This document shows positions 40,048 to 48,492 of a stretch of DNA of 64,000 bases, in pieces. The DNA is taken from NCBI RefSeq assembly GCF_003352005.1, contig NZ_CP024848.1:2923001-2987000 (forward strand), given 5' to 3'. The notes below the pieces were generated by a model. The model saw only the letters and a program-made list of their open reading frames with translations, did not search any database and was not told where the DNA came from. The stretch is from Oceanobacillus zhaokaii. GTDB lineage: Bacteria; Bacillota; Bacilli; Bacillales; Amphibacillaceae. A program made the translations under genes and the position numbers. The number at the start of each line of letters is the position of its first letter. Position 1 is the first letter of the stretch.

Positions 40048-41052
40048 TTATTCATCCCCCATTGTTTCTTTCGCAAATGACGGCTCAATTAAATCACTCG
40101 TAATCTCTTCAATATCAACATTTGCATCAATTACTTCTCCCGCCTGTAAAACCTTACCAGCTTCGATTAATGCATCATGATGCACATCCGCTGGAATCGC
40201 TACTGAAAAATCATTTCGTTCCAATGTTAATTGAGCAACTTCAATTGAAATACTTGCTTCGTCTGCTAGTATTTCCGCAGCTTCTTGCGGATTCTCTATC
40301 GTCCATTCTCTCGCTTTTTCATATGCTGCAATGACACGATTAACATATTCTGGATGGCTCTTTGCGAAATCTTCTCTGACATTAAGGAATCCATACGTAT
40401 TAAAATCAACATTACGATAAAATAGAGATGCATCTGCCTCTAACTCTACGCGTGCCATATTTGGATCAAGTCCTGCCCATGCATCGACAGATCCTTTCGT
40501 TAATGCATTTGCACCATCTCCATGCTGCATATTGATGATTTCAACGTCTTCAGCTGGGATTCCTTCCTCATTCAGTGCGCGCAGTAAAAAGATATATGGA
40601 TCTGTACCTAGTGTTGCAGCAACTTTTTTACCTGCTAAATCCTTCACAGAACTGATTCCAGACTCAGGCATCGTTACAAGCGCAGTCCACTCAGGCTTGG
40701 AATAAATATAAACATTTTTAATCGGCGCCCCGTTCGCCTTCGATATCAATGCCGCTGCCCCAGCAGATGAACCGAAGTCAACACTATTACTATTTAAAAA
40801 CTCGAGTGCCTTATTACTGCCCTGACTTAGCACCCATTCAATTTCAATTCCTTCTTCTTTAAATTCCTCTTCCAGCCAGCCCTTTTGCTTTAATACTAGG
40901 CTAGTTGGTGAGTAATACGCATAATCCATTCGAATTTTATCTGGTGCTCCTTCTGTACTGGCGCTCGAAGAACAACCAGCAATGAACAATAATATGATTG
41001 AAAAAACCCCGATTGCCAAACCTTTTTGCTTGAACTGTCTCCTAAGCTTCAT
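40048..41052 (-). CDS. ssuA: sulfonate-type ABC transporter substrate-binding lipoprotein
   Basis: A 334-residue NMT1/SsuA-type binding protein. The lipobox is LFIAGC, with the modified Cys near residue 27. The domain starts KIRMDYAYYSPTSLVLKQKG and has the family motifs SAGAAALISKANGAP and DLAGKKVAATLGTDP. It would capture aliphatic sulfonates or related organosulfur compounds outside the cell. The ATG at 41052 follows GGGGAGTG; the ATG at 41067 lies in the SD region. It is 32 bp after metY. Confidence 0.87.
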   Translation of the reverse strand: MKLRRQFKQKGLAIGVFSIILLFIAGCSSSASTEGAPDKIRMDYAYYSPTSLVLKQKGWLEEEFKEEGIEIEWVLSQGSNKALEFLNSNSVDFGSSAGAAALISKANGAPIKNVYIYSKPEWTALVTMPESGISSVKDLAGKKVAATLGTDPYIFLLRALNEEGIPAEDVEIINMQHGDGANALTKGSVDAWAGLDPNMARVELEADASLFYRNVDFNTYGFLNVREDFAKSHPEYVNRVIAAYEKAREWTIENPQEAAEILADEASISIEVAQLTLERNDFSVAIPADVHHDALIEAGKVLQAGEVIDANVDIEEITSDLIEPSFAKETMGDE

Positions 41053-41084
41053 GCTTACACTCCCCATTTATTTACTTTTCTTTC

Positions 41085-42395
41085 TTAAAACACATTCTCC
41101 TGTTTACTTGCAATTAGTGCCTGATTAATATCTGCTTTAATATCCTCAATATCCTCCAGGCCGATCGATATTCTGATTTGTTCTGGCGTTACACCAGTAA
41201 GTCGTTGTTCTTCCTCTGACAAACGTGCATGTGTCGTACTTGCTGGATGAATAACAAGTGATTTTGAATCGCCAACATTTGCTACATGAGAGAATAATTT
41301 TACAGAAGCAATAAATTTCTTCGCAGCTTCGAGACCACCTTTAATACCAAATGTAAAGATGGATCCTACACCTTTTGGTAAGTAGGTTTTTGCAAGTTCA
41401 TACTGAGGATCGTCCTTTAAAGATGGATAATTCACCCATGTGACCTGCTCATGCTCCGCTAAAAAGCTTGCGACTTCTTTGGCATTTGCCACATGCTGCT
41501 TCATTCGCAGTGGTAACGATTCAAGCCCTTGAATAAATAGCCAGCCATTGAAAGGAGATAAAGCAGTGCCTAGATTCTGCCCAAGGTCAAATCTCGCTTT
41601 CGCAATAAATGCACTTGCAGCCGATAATTCAACATAGGATTGATTATTTAAAGCTGCAACCGGTTCCGTAAATTCTGGGAATCTCCCATTATCCCAAGCA
41701 AAATTCCCTGCCTCAACAATAATTCCACCAATTGATGTACCATGTCCGCCAATGAATTTCGTTGTGGAGTGTACGACAATATCAGCACCAAATGAGATTG
41801 GCTTCTGAAGATATGGTGTAGTGAAGGTAGAATCGACAACGAGTGGCAAATCATGTGCATGAGCAAGCTTGCTAAGCGCTTTAATATCAGCAATTTGCAA
41901 ACCAGGATTGCCGATTGTTTCCGTATAAATTGCTTTGGTCTTATCTGTAATCGCATTTGCAATCTCGGTAAAATTCCTTCCATCGACAAAACGAACCGTG
42001 ACACCAAACCGTTTAAACGTGTCTGCTAATAATGTGTACGTTCCACCATATAATGCGTTCGTTGCAATAATTTCATCGCCAACTTTTGCAAGTGTTAGTA
42101 ATGCAATCGTAATGGCTGATTGTCCAGAGGAAACAGCAAACGCATCGGCACCACCCTCTAACTCGGCCAATCGTTTTTCAAATACACGATTCGTCGGATT
42201 CGCATTTCTAGAATAAATATAGCCTTCCTCTTGCATCTGGAATAGTGATGCAGCATGCTCTGTACTATTGAATCCATAAGAGGTCGTTTGATAAATCGGT
42301 ACGGCACGAGAACGAGTTACCTCATCTATTTCCTGCCCACCGTGCTGGGCAATTGTATTAAAATTAAAACCTTCACTATGCTGCTCATTGGTCAT
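41085..42395 (-). CDS. metY: O-acetylhomoserine aminocarboxypropyltransferase (sulfhydrylase)
   Basis: A 436-residue Cys/Met metabolism PLP enzyme, which combines O-acetylhomoserine with sulfide to give homocysteine. The PLP lysine is in VVHSTTKFIGGHG, with IAQHGGQEIDEVTRSRAVPIYQTTS at the start and the long MetY-specific C-terminal half (HPASTTHARLSEEEQ). At 436 residues it matches MetY rather than the roughly 390-residue MetI/MetB. First gene of the metY-ssuA-ssuC-ssuB run, with SD AAGGAGAG. No S-box was found directly upstream. Confidence 0.92.
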   Translation of the reverse strand: MTNEQHSEGFNFNTIAQHGGQEIDEVTRSRAVPIYQTTSYGFNSTEHAASLFQMQEEGYIYSRNANPTNRVFEKRLAELEGGADAFAVSSGQSAITIALLTLAKVGDEIIATNALYGGTYTLLADTFKRFGVTVRFVDGRNFTEIANAITDKTKAIYTETIGNPGLQIADIKALSKLAHAHDLPLVVDSTFTTPYLQKPISFGADIVVHSTTKFIGGHGTSIGGIIVEAGNFAWDNGRFPEFTEPVAALNNQSYVELSAASAFIAKARFDLGQNLGTALSPFNGWLFIQGLESLPLRMKQHVANAKEVASFLAEHEQVTWVNYPSLKDDPQYELAKTYLPKGVGSIFTFGIKGGLEAAKKFIASVKLFSHVANVGDSKSLVIHPASTTHARLSEEEQRLTGVTPEQIRISIGLEDIEDIKADINQALIASKQENVF

Positions 42396-42482
42396 AATTA
42401 CTTCTCTCCTTCGAATACGGGAATTTAGCCTGTCGATTATTTCATATATAGTCTATCTATTAACTTGGTTTTATTCATACAG

Positions 42483-42517
42483 AAGTAACCCCCTCCTAAT
42501 TCGGAGGAAGGTCACCT
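42483..42517. other. imperfect hairpin upstream of metY
   Basis: GTAACCCCCTCC and GGAGGAAGGTCAC can pair with mismatches. It lies about 90 bp before metY in the 42396-42532 gap, which otherwise has no ORF. Confidence 0.3.
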
Positions 42518-42532
42518 CTATATATGTTATTA

Positions 42533-42600
42533 AAAAACTAAGGTTTAACCGACCCTTTCGGCGAAACCCTTAGTTGCACTTTAGCAGTTAAGGATTTTTT
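42533..42600. repeat. interspersed hairpin repeat, family B, copy 2
   Basis: AAAACTAAGGTTTAACC then CCCTTTCGGCG then CCCTTAGTTGCACTT, as in copies 1 and 3. It is followed by overlapping hairpins (TTAGCAGTTA/TAACTGCTAA) that may terminate the ATP-grasp gene. Confidence 0.75.
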
Positions 42601-42618
42601 TATAACTGCTAAAAAATC

Positions 42619-43572
42619 TTAAACCCCAACAGGTGGATTTACTTTTTCAAGTTCTTTCCCTAAATATTTTGCAACTTCTAACATACCAAATTTACCACTT
42701 GCTGCTTCTGCATCACTATTGTAATTTGTATTTGTATTGATATCATACGTATAAATATTTCCATCTTTATCCTCGATAAATTCGATACCGGCAATTTTGA
42801 TATCATTTGCAGCAAGAACACGTTCATATTTTTCTAAAATAGGGTGATCGAAGCCTTCGCGGATTTGGAACTTCGCTGGTTTCGAGCTTTCTTCACCAAC
42901 AGGGCAGAATAAATCATCGATTGCACATGCGTCTGCAGGGCATAATTCAAATCCTTCAGAAGTATCCACACGAACGGCGTATACAAATTTTCCACCAACA
43001 AACTCACAGCGTGTAATATATGATTCTGGTGATTCAATGTAGTCTTGAAGCAATGTCACGCCATCAACAGGCTCTTCAAAGCTGGGACCTTCTACATACG
43101 CGCGCAATGCGTCAACCGATGTGAAGAGCTGTACCCCGAGTCCCTTACCAGCACGATTATGCTTCGTAATAAACTTCTTGCCATCAAAGGATTCCGCTGC
43201 CTTTAAAATATTTTCTTTGCCGACCGCTGCGATTGTTCTCGGTGTTTTAATCCCATATTTTTCAAGTTCTAAATATTGCAGTACTTTACTTACCTCTAAT
43301 TGCAATGCACGTGAACCATTAACTACCGTCCTGCCGTGGTGCTCCAGCCATGCAAGCACTGCATTTGTCAATTCTGGTGAAAAACGGTTACCACGTGTAT
43401 GTGAGGAAGCACTCATTCTACTATAAAAAATTCCTTCAGGGGGCGCACTATTAAGGTCAACAGTTCCACCATCAAGCAACCAATCCTCATATGGAAGCTC
43501 TAACTCTTCCAATCTTTTAGTTAAATGATCGGTCCACTCATTATTTTCGTGGATTACATATATTTTGCTCAT
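42619..43572 (-). CDS. ATP-grasp domain ligase of unknown substrate
   Basis: A 317-residue RimK-like ATP-grasp protein. The N-terminal pre-ATP domain runs to about residue 100. The ATP-binding region has FITKHNRAGKGLGVQLF (near 145-161), and the metal-binding end reads YTYDINTNTNYN (near 285-296). Such enzymes join a carboxylate to an amine or thiol through an acyl phosphate. It lies between metY and an S-box-controlled flavin monooxygenase on the same strand, so a role in sulfur metabolism is plausible but unproven. The SD AAAGGAG is clear. Confidence 0.8.
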   Translation of the reverse strand: MSKIYVIHENNEWTDHLTKRLEELELPYEDWLLDGGTVDLNSAPPEGIFYSRMSASSHTRGNRFSPELTNAVLAWLEHHGRTVVNGSRALQLEVSKVLQYLELEKYGIKTPRTIAAVGKENILKAAESFDGKKFITKHNRAGKGLGVQLFTSVDALRAYVEGPSFEEPVDGVTLLQDYIESPESYITRCEFVGGKFVYAVRVDTSEGFELCPADACAIDDLFCPVGEESSKPAKFQIREGFDHPILEKYERVLAANDIKIAGIEFIEDKDGNIYTYDINTNTNYNSDAEAASGKFGMLEVAKYLGKELEKVNPPVGV

Positions 43573-43687
43573 CTATAATTCTGCTCCTTTGTAATTTTGA
43601 TTATTATCAAAAGTAATTTTGCTAATCTAGCAATAGATGTGATTAGCAGTTGATGAAAAGTGCGACGTTAGGGTGATAGATGCTCAC

Positions 43688-43812
43688 AGGCCAGTTGCTC
43701 CGAAAATACACTTCGCGCACCTTAGGGGAGCTGGCGAGCCTTCTTGTGCTAGCGCACTTCGAAGTCTCACCTAGGCTCTTCTTCCCGCACTCCGTGTATT
43801 TTCTCCAGTAGG
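43688..43812 (-). repeat. interspersed repeat, family A, copy 4 (reverse)
   Basis: GGCCAGTTGCTCCGAAAATACAC at one end and GTGTATTTTCTCCAGTAGG at the other, with the interior block CTCACCTAGGCTCTTCTTCCCG shared with the 11.6 kb copy. The remainder of the 43573-43974 gap has no gene. Confidence 0.78.
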
Positions 43813-43974
43813 ATGGCGCGTTTACTTCACTAAACCTTCACTACGGCCAGGAAACTCCTCGAAATGAAGAACCATTTTCTAACGAGGATGGGATCCCTTA
43901 CTGAAGGAGATGCAATCAAGATTACACCTAGTTCACACTTAATATAAATAGAGACTAACTGATTTAAGCCTTAC

Positions 43975-45027
43975 TTATATATTCGTTAATTCAGCTCTTA
44001 ATTCTTCAACTTTTGGCATTACTTGTTTGGAGAAGCGCTCTAATTCCTCTAGTTGCGGCGAGCATTGTAATAAGAGTAAGTCGACTCCAACTTTCTCAAA
44101 TTCTATGATTTGTTTAGCAATTTGTTCTGGTGTACCGACTAGATTTGGGCGAAGTCCTCGGTTGGATACTGAATAATCCTGTAGTTTGACTTGTTGTTCA
44201 AGCTCTGACATCGAGGTGAAATCTTTAAATCCAGCATATCCACTTAAGTCACCAACTGTCGTAATTCGTTTTACTTCTTCTAACGCTTCTTCCTCTGTAT
44301 CACGGCAAACAACGTAAGCCGCCATCCCAATCGATTGCAATGGTTCACGTCCCGCTGCTTTTCTGCGTTCCTTCATATCCGCAATTTTCACTTCCGCTTC
44401 TTCAACGGTATGCCCATGAAGTACATATGCATCGCAATGTGAGGTAATAACTTGTTTTCCTTTTTCACTTTCACCGCCAGCATATAAGATTGGATTCGGC
44501 CGTTGCACTGGCTTCGGTGATAGCTTCGTATTCTCTATTTGATAGAACTTCCCATCATATGAGAAGGTTTCTTCTGTCCACAAGCCTTTTAATATTTCTA
44601 GAAATTCTTCTGTACGTTCGTACCGCTCATCATGTTCTGTGAACGCTCCGCCATATTGCTTTGCTTCTTCAGCCCACCAGCCTGATACAACATTTAATGT
44701 AAAACGACCATTACTGATATGATCGATATTCGCAGCCATTTTTGCTGTAACAGCAGGATTATGATACACCGGGCGCACTGCAGTCATAATTTCTATTTTA
44801 TTCGTTACTGCTGCAAGTGCCGCAGCTGTTGACCAGGCTTCAATTGAATCTGCTTCTGTTCCTTTTATATCATTTAAATATAATTCTGCGATTAACGTTG
44901 TATCATAACCCCAATCCTCAGCAGATTGAATTACTTTCTTTGCATAATCAAAAGTTGGTGGCATCTTCTCATCTTCTACATTTCTAAGCCATCCGCCAAA
45001 AATAGGTAACCAAAATCCGTATTTCAT
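43975..45027 (-). CDS. LLM-class flavin monooxygenase (SsuD/SfnG type)
   Basis: A 350-residue bacterial-luciferase-like monooxygenase. It starts KYGFWLPIFGGWLRN and shows the FMNH2-enzyme hallmarks EIMTAVRPVYHNPAVTAKM, HISNGRFTLNVVSGWW and ERYERTEEFLEILKGLW. The closest known groups are alkanesulfonate (SsuD) and dimethylsulfone (SfnG) monooxygenases, which free sulfite or sulfinate. It is controlled by a SAM riboswitch ending 86 bp upstream. The frame extends to 45207, but that extension runs through the riboswitch and is not translated; the ATG at 45027 follows AGGGG. Confidence 0.88.
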   Translation of the reverse strand: MKYGFWLPIFGGWLRNVEDEKMPPTFDYAKKVIQSAEDWGYDTTLIAELYLNDIKGTEADSIEAWSTAAALAAVTNKIEIMTAVRPVYHNPAVTAKMAANIDHISNGRFTLNVVSGWWAEEAKQYGGAFTEHDERYERTEEFLEILKGLWTEETFSYDGKFYQIENTKLSPKPVQRPNPILYAGGESEKGKQVITSHCDAYVLHGHTVEEAEVKIADMKERRKAAGREPLQSIGMAAYVVCRDTEEEALEEVKRITTVGDLSGYAGFKDFTSMSELEQQVKLQDYSVSNRGLRPNLVGTPEQIAKQIIEFEKVGVDLLLLQCSPQLEELERFSKQVMPKVEELRAELTNI

Positions 45028-45068
45028 TAAAGACATCCCCTGTTCTATGAATAATAAAAAATAAAAAA

Positions 45069-45094
45069 ACCCTTTCCTAAGATTCAGAAAGAGT
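45069..45094 (-). terminator. S-box terminator (leftward)
   Basis: On the minus strand ACTCTTTC pairs with GAAAGGGT, followed by T7 (45069-45063). It is the expression platform of the leftward SAM riboswitch. Confidence 0.85.
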
Positions 45095-45112
45095 GTAAAC
45101 CTATTCCCTCTC

Positions 45113-45220
45113 CTTATCTTCCAAGCTGCACGCTTGATGGAATTGGCACAGTATTCTAAAATAATTAGAACCTGTTGCCGAGGCATCAATGGGCCATTTC
45201 CCTCCACCTCTCATGATAAG
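45113..45220 (-). promoter_or_regulatory. SAM riboswitch (S-box), leftward
   Basis: On the minus strand the P1 arms CTTATC (45220-45215) and GATAAG (45118-45113) close the aptamer. The core reads GAGGGAAATGGCCC, then TGATGCCTCGGCAAC, then TGCCAATTCC. It is followed by a terminator, then the SsuD/SfnG-type gene, so transcription should stop when SAM is abundant. Confidence 0.96.
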
Positions 45221-45253
45221 TAATTAATAGAAAGTATTGAATTGTTGATATGA

Positions 45254-45282
45254 ATAATAATACAAAGTTTAGGAAATGTCAA
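45254..45282 (-). promoter_or_regulatory. sigma-A promoter, leftward
   Basis: TTGACA (45282-45277), a 17-bp spacer and TATTAT (45259-45254) on the minus strand, placed just upstream of the leftward S-box. Confidence 0.88.
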
Positions 45283-45306
45283 ACAATTAATTTAAACTAA
45301 GCACAG

Positions 45307-45335
45307 TTGACTTATCGGAATTAATATATTAGAAT
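45307..45335 (+). promoter_or_regulatory. sigma-A promoter, rightward
   Basis: TTGACT (45307-45312), a 17-bp spacer and TAGAAT (45330-45335), placed just upstream of the rightward S-box. Confidence 0.85.
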
Positions 45336-45355
45336 ATAACAAACAATTAAATATT

Positions 45356-45458
45356 CTTATCAAGAGAAGCAGAGGGGTCTGGCCCTATGAAGCTTCAGCA
45401 ACCTCTGATTAAATCAGAAAGGTGCTAATTCCAGCGAGATTCTTTCTTGAAAGATAAG
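45356..45458 (+). promoter_or_regulatory. SAM riboswitch (S-box), rightward
   Basis: P1 arms CTTATC (45356-45361) and GATAAG (45453-45458), with the core GAGGGGTCTGGCCC, ATGAAGCTTCAGCAACC and AAGGTGCTAATTCC. A terminator follows at 45478-45512, then ssuE-like and NtaA-like genes. Confidence 0.97.
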
Positions 45459-45477
45459 AGCCGACAGATGTCAATCC

Positions 45478-45516
45478 AATCCTCTTTTCTTATCATTAAA
45501 GAAAAGAGGATTTTTT
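45478..45516 (+). terminator. S-box terminator (rightward)
   Basis: A perfect 12-bp stem (45478-45489 with 45501-45512) running into T6. Confidence 0.93.
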
Positions 45517-45575
45517 ATTTTTAGAAAACCGATGATTCATAAATAGCAGAATGATAATTTGAGAGGAGAAAGTTT

Positions 45576-46127
45576 ATGAGTGAAATTGTAATTATTTCGG
45601 GAAGTCCGTCCGAGCTTTCCAGATCAGAACAGGTGCTAAAATATCTAGGTACGTTGCTTGAAGAAGCACATTTTACTGTAACCCACATTTCGGTTAAAGA
45701 TGTCCCCCACGAGGACTTGTTCACAGGAAACTTTAATAGTCCAGCGGTTAAAAAGATCGCTGCAACTATCTTGGATGCTAAAGGAGTAATTGTAGGATCT
45801 CCAGTTTATAAAGGGGCCTACTCAGGGGTATTGAAGGCATTAATCGATATCCTGCCACAGGATGTACTCAAGCATAAGCCTGTCCTTCCACTTATGACTG
45901 GCGGAAGCCCGTCTCATTTATTAGCATTGGAATACTCACTTAAACCAGTACTTTCAACGCTTAAGGCACATAATTTAAAAGGACTTTATTTACTTGATGG
46001 ACAAATCGACAAGCATAATTCAAGACCAATTATAGATGAAAGTATTTTACAACGAACGCAAAAACAACTCGATTATTTTATTCAATTGGTAAATAATCCA
46101 GCATTAACCTTTTCCGTAAGCTATTAA
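45576..46127 (+). CDS. ssuE: NAD(P)H-dependent FMN reductase, SsuE family
   Basis: A 183-residue flavodoxin-fold reductase. It has the FMN phosphate loop ISGSPSELSRSEQVL (residues 8-22), the GSPVYKGAYSGVLKALIDILP motif of SsuE/MsuE enzymes, and the PLMTGGSPSHLLALEY segment. It supplies reduced FMN to the two monooxygenases of the locus. The SD is GAGAGGAGAA. It stands first behind the rightward S-box, 22 bp before the NtaA-family gene. Confidence 0.92.
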   Translation: MSEIVIISGSPSELSRSEQVLKYLGTLLEEAHFTVTHISVKDVPHEDLFTGNFNSPAVKKIAATILDAKGVIVGSPVYKGAYSGVLKALIDILPQDVLKHKPVLPLMTGGSPSHLLALEYSLKPVLSTLKAHNLKGLYLLDGQIDKHNSRPIIDESILQRTQKQLDYFIQLVNNPALTFSVSY

Positions 46128-46149
46128 AAATGTACAGGAGGAAAAAGCT

Positions 46150-47526
46150 ATGACGAAAAAACGAATTTACTTAAATGCCTTTGATATGAACACACCTGGA
46201 CATCAATCTCCTGGACTATGGCAGCACCCAGATGATGAGTCACATCGTTATAAAGACAGCGAGTATTGGATTAACCTTGCAAAAACATTGGAAAAAGGAA
46301 GATTTGACGCTATTTTTATCGCTGATGTATTAGGAACCTATGATGTATACGGTGGTTCAAGAGATGCTGCAGTACGAAATGGGGTGCAATCTCCTGTTAA
46401 TGATCCGTTTTTAATCGTGCCATTGATGTCAGCAGTAACGAAGCATCTTGGTTTTGGAGTAACATCGTCAGTAACACATGAACATCCATATACCTTCGCC
46501 CGTAAAATGAGCACCCTCGATCATTTAACTAACGGACGTGTCGGCTGGAACATCGTTACTTCCTATCTGAAGAGCGCTGCAATTAATATGGGGCTCGAGG
46601 ATCAGATCAAACATGATGAGCGTTACGATATTGCTGCGGAGTATTTAGATGTATGCTATAAACTTTGGGAAGCAAGCTGGGAGGATGATGCAGTAAAAGC
46701 AGATAAAGTAAATGGCATCTATACAGATCCTAGCAAGGTTCATAATATTAACCATGAAGGAAAATACTATAAAGTTCCTGGAGCACATTTAAGTGAGCCT
46801 TCACCACAACGTACACCAGTCCTTTATCAAGCAGGGGCATCGACAAAAGGTCGTGCATTTGCAGCAAGAAATGCTGAATTAGTATTCATCAGTGCACCGA
46901 ATAAAGCAGTAGCAAAAGAAACGGTAACGAAGCTAAGAAAAGAGATTGCAGCTACTGGTCGAGCGGAAGAGGAAGTAAAAATCCTTAACATGATAATCCC
47001 AATCGTTGGCAAAACAGAAGAAGAAGCAAAAGCAAAACTCAAGGAATATCGTAGTTACATTAGTGCAGAAGGTGCACTTGCATTGTTTGGCGGTTGGACT
47101 GGAATTGATTTATCTAGTTATACGAAGGACCAAGAAATTCAATATATCGAAAATGATGCGATTCGTTCTGCACTGGAAAACTTCACGAAGATTCATGCTG
47201 ATCGTCCTTCAACCGTTGAAGACGTCATCAATGCAATTGGAGTTGGCGGCATGGGTACAGCTGTTGCCGGTACACCAGAGCAAATTGCCGATGAAATGGA
47301 GAAATGGGTAGATGAAGCTGGTGTGGACGGTTTTAACATTGCCTATGCGATTACACCAGGAACCTTCGAGGATTTCGTAGAGTACGTTGTGCCTGTTCTT
47401 CAGGAAAGAGGACTTGTTCCAACAGAATACGAAGGAACAACACTTCGAGATAATCTTTATGGCAAAGGAGATTATTTGCCAGAACATCATCCTGCAAAAC
47501 TAGTAAATACATTAGTAGCAAAATAA
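46150..47526 (+). CDS. NtaA/SnaA/DszA family FMN-dependent monooxygenase
   Basis: A 458-residue two-component monooxygenase. It has the N-terminal LNAFDMNTPGHQSPGLWQHPDD, the family segment GRFDAIFIADVLGTYDVYGGS, EHPYTFARKMSTLDHLTNGRVGWNIVTS (written here for recognition in two parts, HPYTFARKMSTLDH and NGRVGWNIVTS) and the C-terminal GTPEQIADEM. B. subtilis YtnJ and YxeK of sulfur uptake operons belong here. With SsuE and S-box control it probably frees sulfur from an organosulfur compound. The SD is AGGAGG. Confidence 0.9.
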   Translation: MTKKRIYLNAFDMNTPGHQSPGLWQHPDDESHRYKDSEYWINLAKTLEKGRFDAIFIADVLGTYDVYGGSRDAAVRNGVQSPVNDPFLIVPLMSAVTKHLGFGVTSSVTHEHPYTFARKMSTLDHLTNGRVGWNIVTSYLKSAAINMGLEDQIKHDERYDIAAEYLDVCYKLWEASWEDDAVKADKVNGIYTDPSKVHNINHEGKYYKVPGAHLSEPSPQRTPVLYQAGASTKGRAFAARNAELVFISAPNKAVAKETVTKLRKEIAATGRAEEEVKILNMIIPIVGKTEEEAKAKLKEYRSYISAEGALALFGGWTGIDLSSYTKDQEIQYIENDAIRSALENFTKIHADRPSTVEDVINAIGVGGMGTAVAGTPEQIADEMEKWVDEAGVDGFNIAYAITPGTFEDFVEYVVPVLQERGLVPTEYEGTTLRDNLYGKGDYLPEHHPAKLVNTLVAK

Positions 47527-47538
47527 AAGATTTAGAAA

Positions 47539-47573
47539 AACCGGATAAAAAGTAGATAACCTTTTATCCGGTT
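47539..47573 (+). terminator. terminator after the monooxygenase gene
   Basis: A perfect 12-bp stem, AACCGGATAAAA (47539-47550) with TTTTATCCGGTT (47562-47573). Confidence 0.85.
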
Positions 47574-47610
47574 CATTGTTAGTGTGATAAAGATTCCCTC
47601 TCGTGTACTA

Positions 47611-48006
47611 CTACGCATTAATCTCATGCATACCATTCTTGTTCAGCATTTTCTTCAGCAATTTCTTCACTAGTGTCGCCGACTTTACTTTGATATCAAG
47701 GCTTGGCGATACCTCAAGCTTATATTCGCCATTATTAATACTTGACTTGAGCTCTTCTACTGTCTGGCAGTCCACCGCAAAGTCATTGTAAACACTGCTA
47801 TATTGTAAAAATTGATGGGTATCACTTCCTGCCACAATTGGCAGTCCAAGCTCATTTGCGAAGCTTTTTAACTTCTGAAAATATGCATCTTTACCGTATG
47901 CATAAAGGTCTTTACGAGGAACCAATAATCACGCGGACGAAAAGCAAGATGTGCTAGCTTAATCTTCTTAACCTTAGGATGATTAAATGCATAGAAACTG
48001 CCTTTT
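47611..48006 (-). pseudogene. PHP-domain protein remnant (C-terminal part, frameshifted)
   Basis: The frame 47925-47611 (104 residues) carries DLYAYGKDAYFQKLKSFANE, GLPIVAGSDTHQF and a Lys-rich end, a C-terminal PHP phosphoesterase-like piece. Immediately upstream, a different frame reads FNHPKVKKIKLAHLAFRPRDYW, which belongs directly before it, so there is a frameshift near 47925. Further upstream the homology stops abruptly at about 48006, where an unrelated gene fragment begins on the other strand. The N-terminal metal-binding half is gone. Confidence 0.75.
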
Positions 48007-48007
48007 G

Positions 48008-48331
48008 TTTACAAAGCCTCAACTAGAGGCAGTATTGTTGGCGACACACGATATGCAGCTTGTAGCAGAATGGGCAAACTGAATCATTGTGTTAAAGAAT
48101 GGTAAGGTGCTTCATGATGGCACAAGGGAATCCGTTTTTAATAACCGGGAATTATTGAATTCGGCGGGACTGAATCCGCCACAAATTATGGAATTGAGCA
48201 GGGAACTGAATATGTCACCTGTTTCCTATACAGTCGATGATTTTGTTACTTCTATAAAGGAGCAATTCGGAGGGATCATCTTGGAATACAGACAAAAATT
48301 ATTTGATAAACTCTCTGTCGAACAGGTGTAA
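48008..48331 (+). pseudogene. ECF-type ABC ATPase remnant (C-terminal part, in-frame stop)
   Basis: The frame reads KPQLEAVLLATHDMQLVAEWAN, then TGA at 48080-48082, then IIVLKNGKVLHDGTRESVF and about 60 more residues ending DKLSVEQV. This is the H-loop and tail of a cobalt/ECF-type ABC ATPase in which a CGA (Arg) codon has probably become TGA. Everything before the H-loop is missing. A 80-residue ORF from a GTG at 48089 is merely the part after the stop. Confidence 0.75.
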
Positions 48332-48372
48332 ATCGAGCTGCTGAATACAGCCTATGGGAATGACTAAACGTT

Positions 48373-48492
48373 TTTTTGGCAAAGCTTGATCCCAGGACGC
48401 TGTTTATATGGTATTTGTTCTTTGGATTTGCACCATGGTTTATTCATAACGAGGCAATTTTAATTACTTATATGTATCAATCAATCATCTGC
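48373..48492 (+). pseudogene. ECF transporter T-component remnant (N-terminal part)
   Basis: The frame reads FLAKLDPRTLFIWYLFFGFAP and then WFIHNEAILITYMYQSII. The FLAKLDPRT opening followed by a hydrophobic helix is the start of an EcfT protein. It runs for only about 40 codons before an unrelated frame takes over, and has no start codon with an SD. It follows the ATPase remnant as T genes normally do. Confidence 0.65.

Noticed and set aside
45028..45207. 60-residue N-terminal extension of the SsuD/SfnG-type monooxygenase
   Set aside because: It runs through the SAM riboswitch and its terminator, is poor in protein-like character, and the ATG at 45027 has a proper SD.
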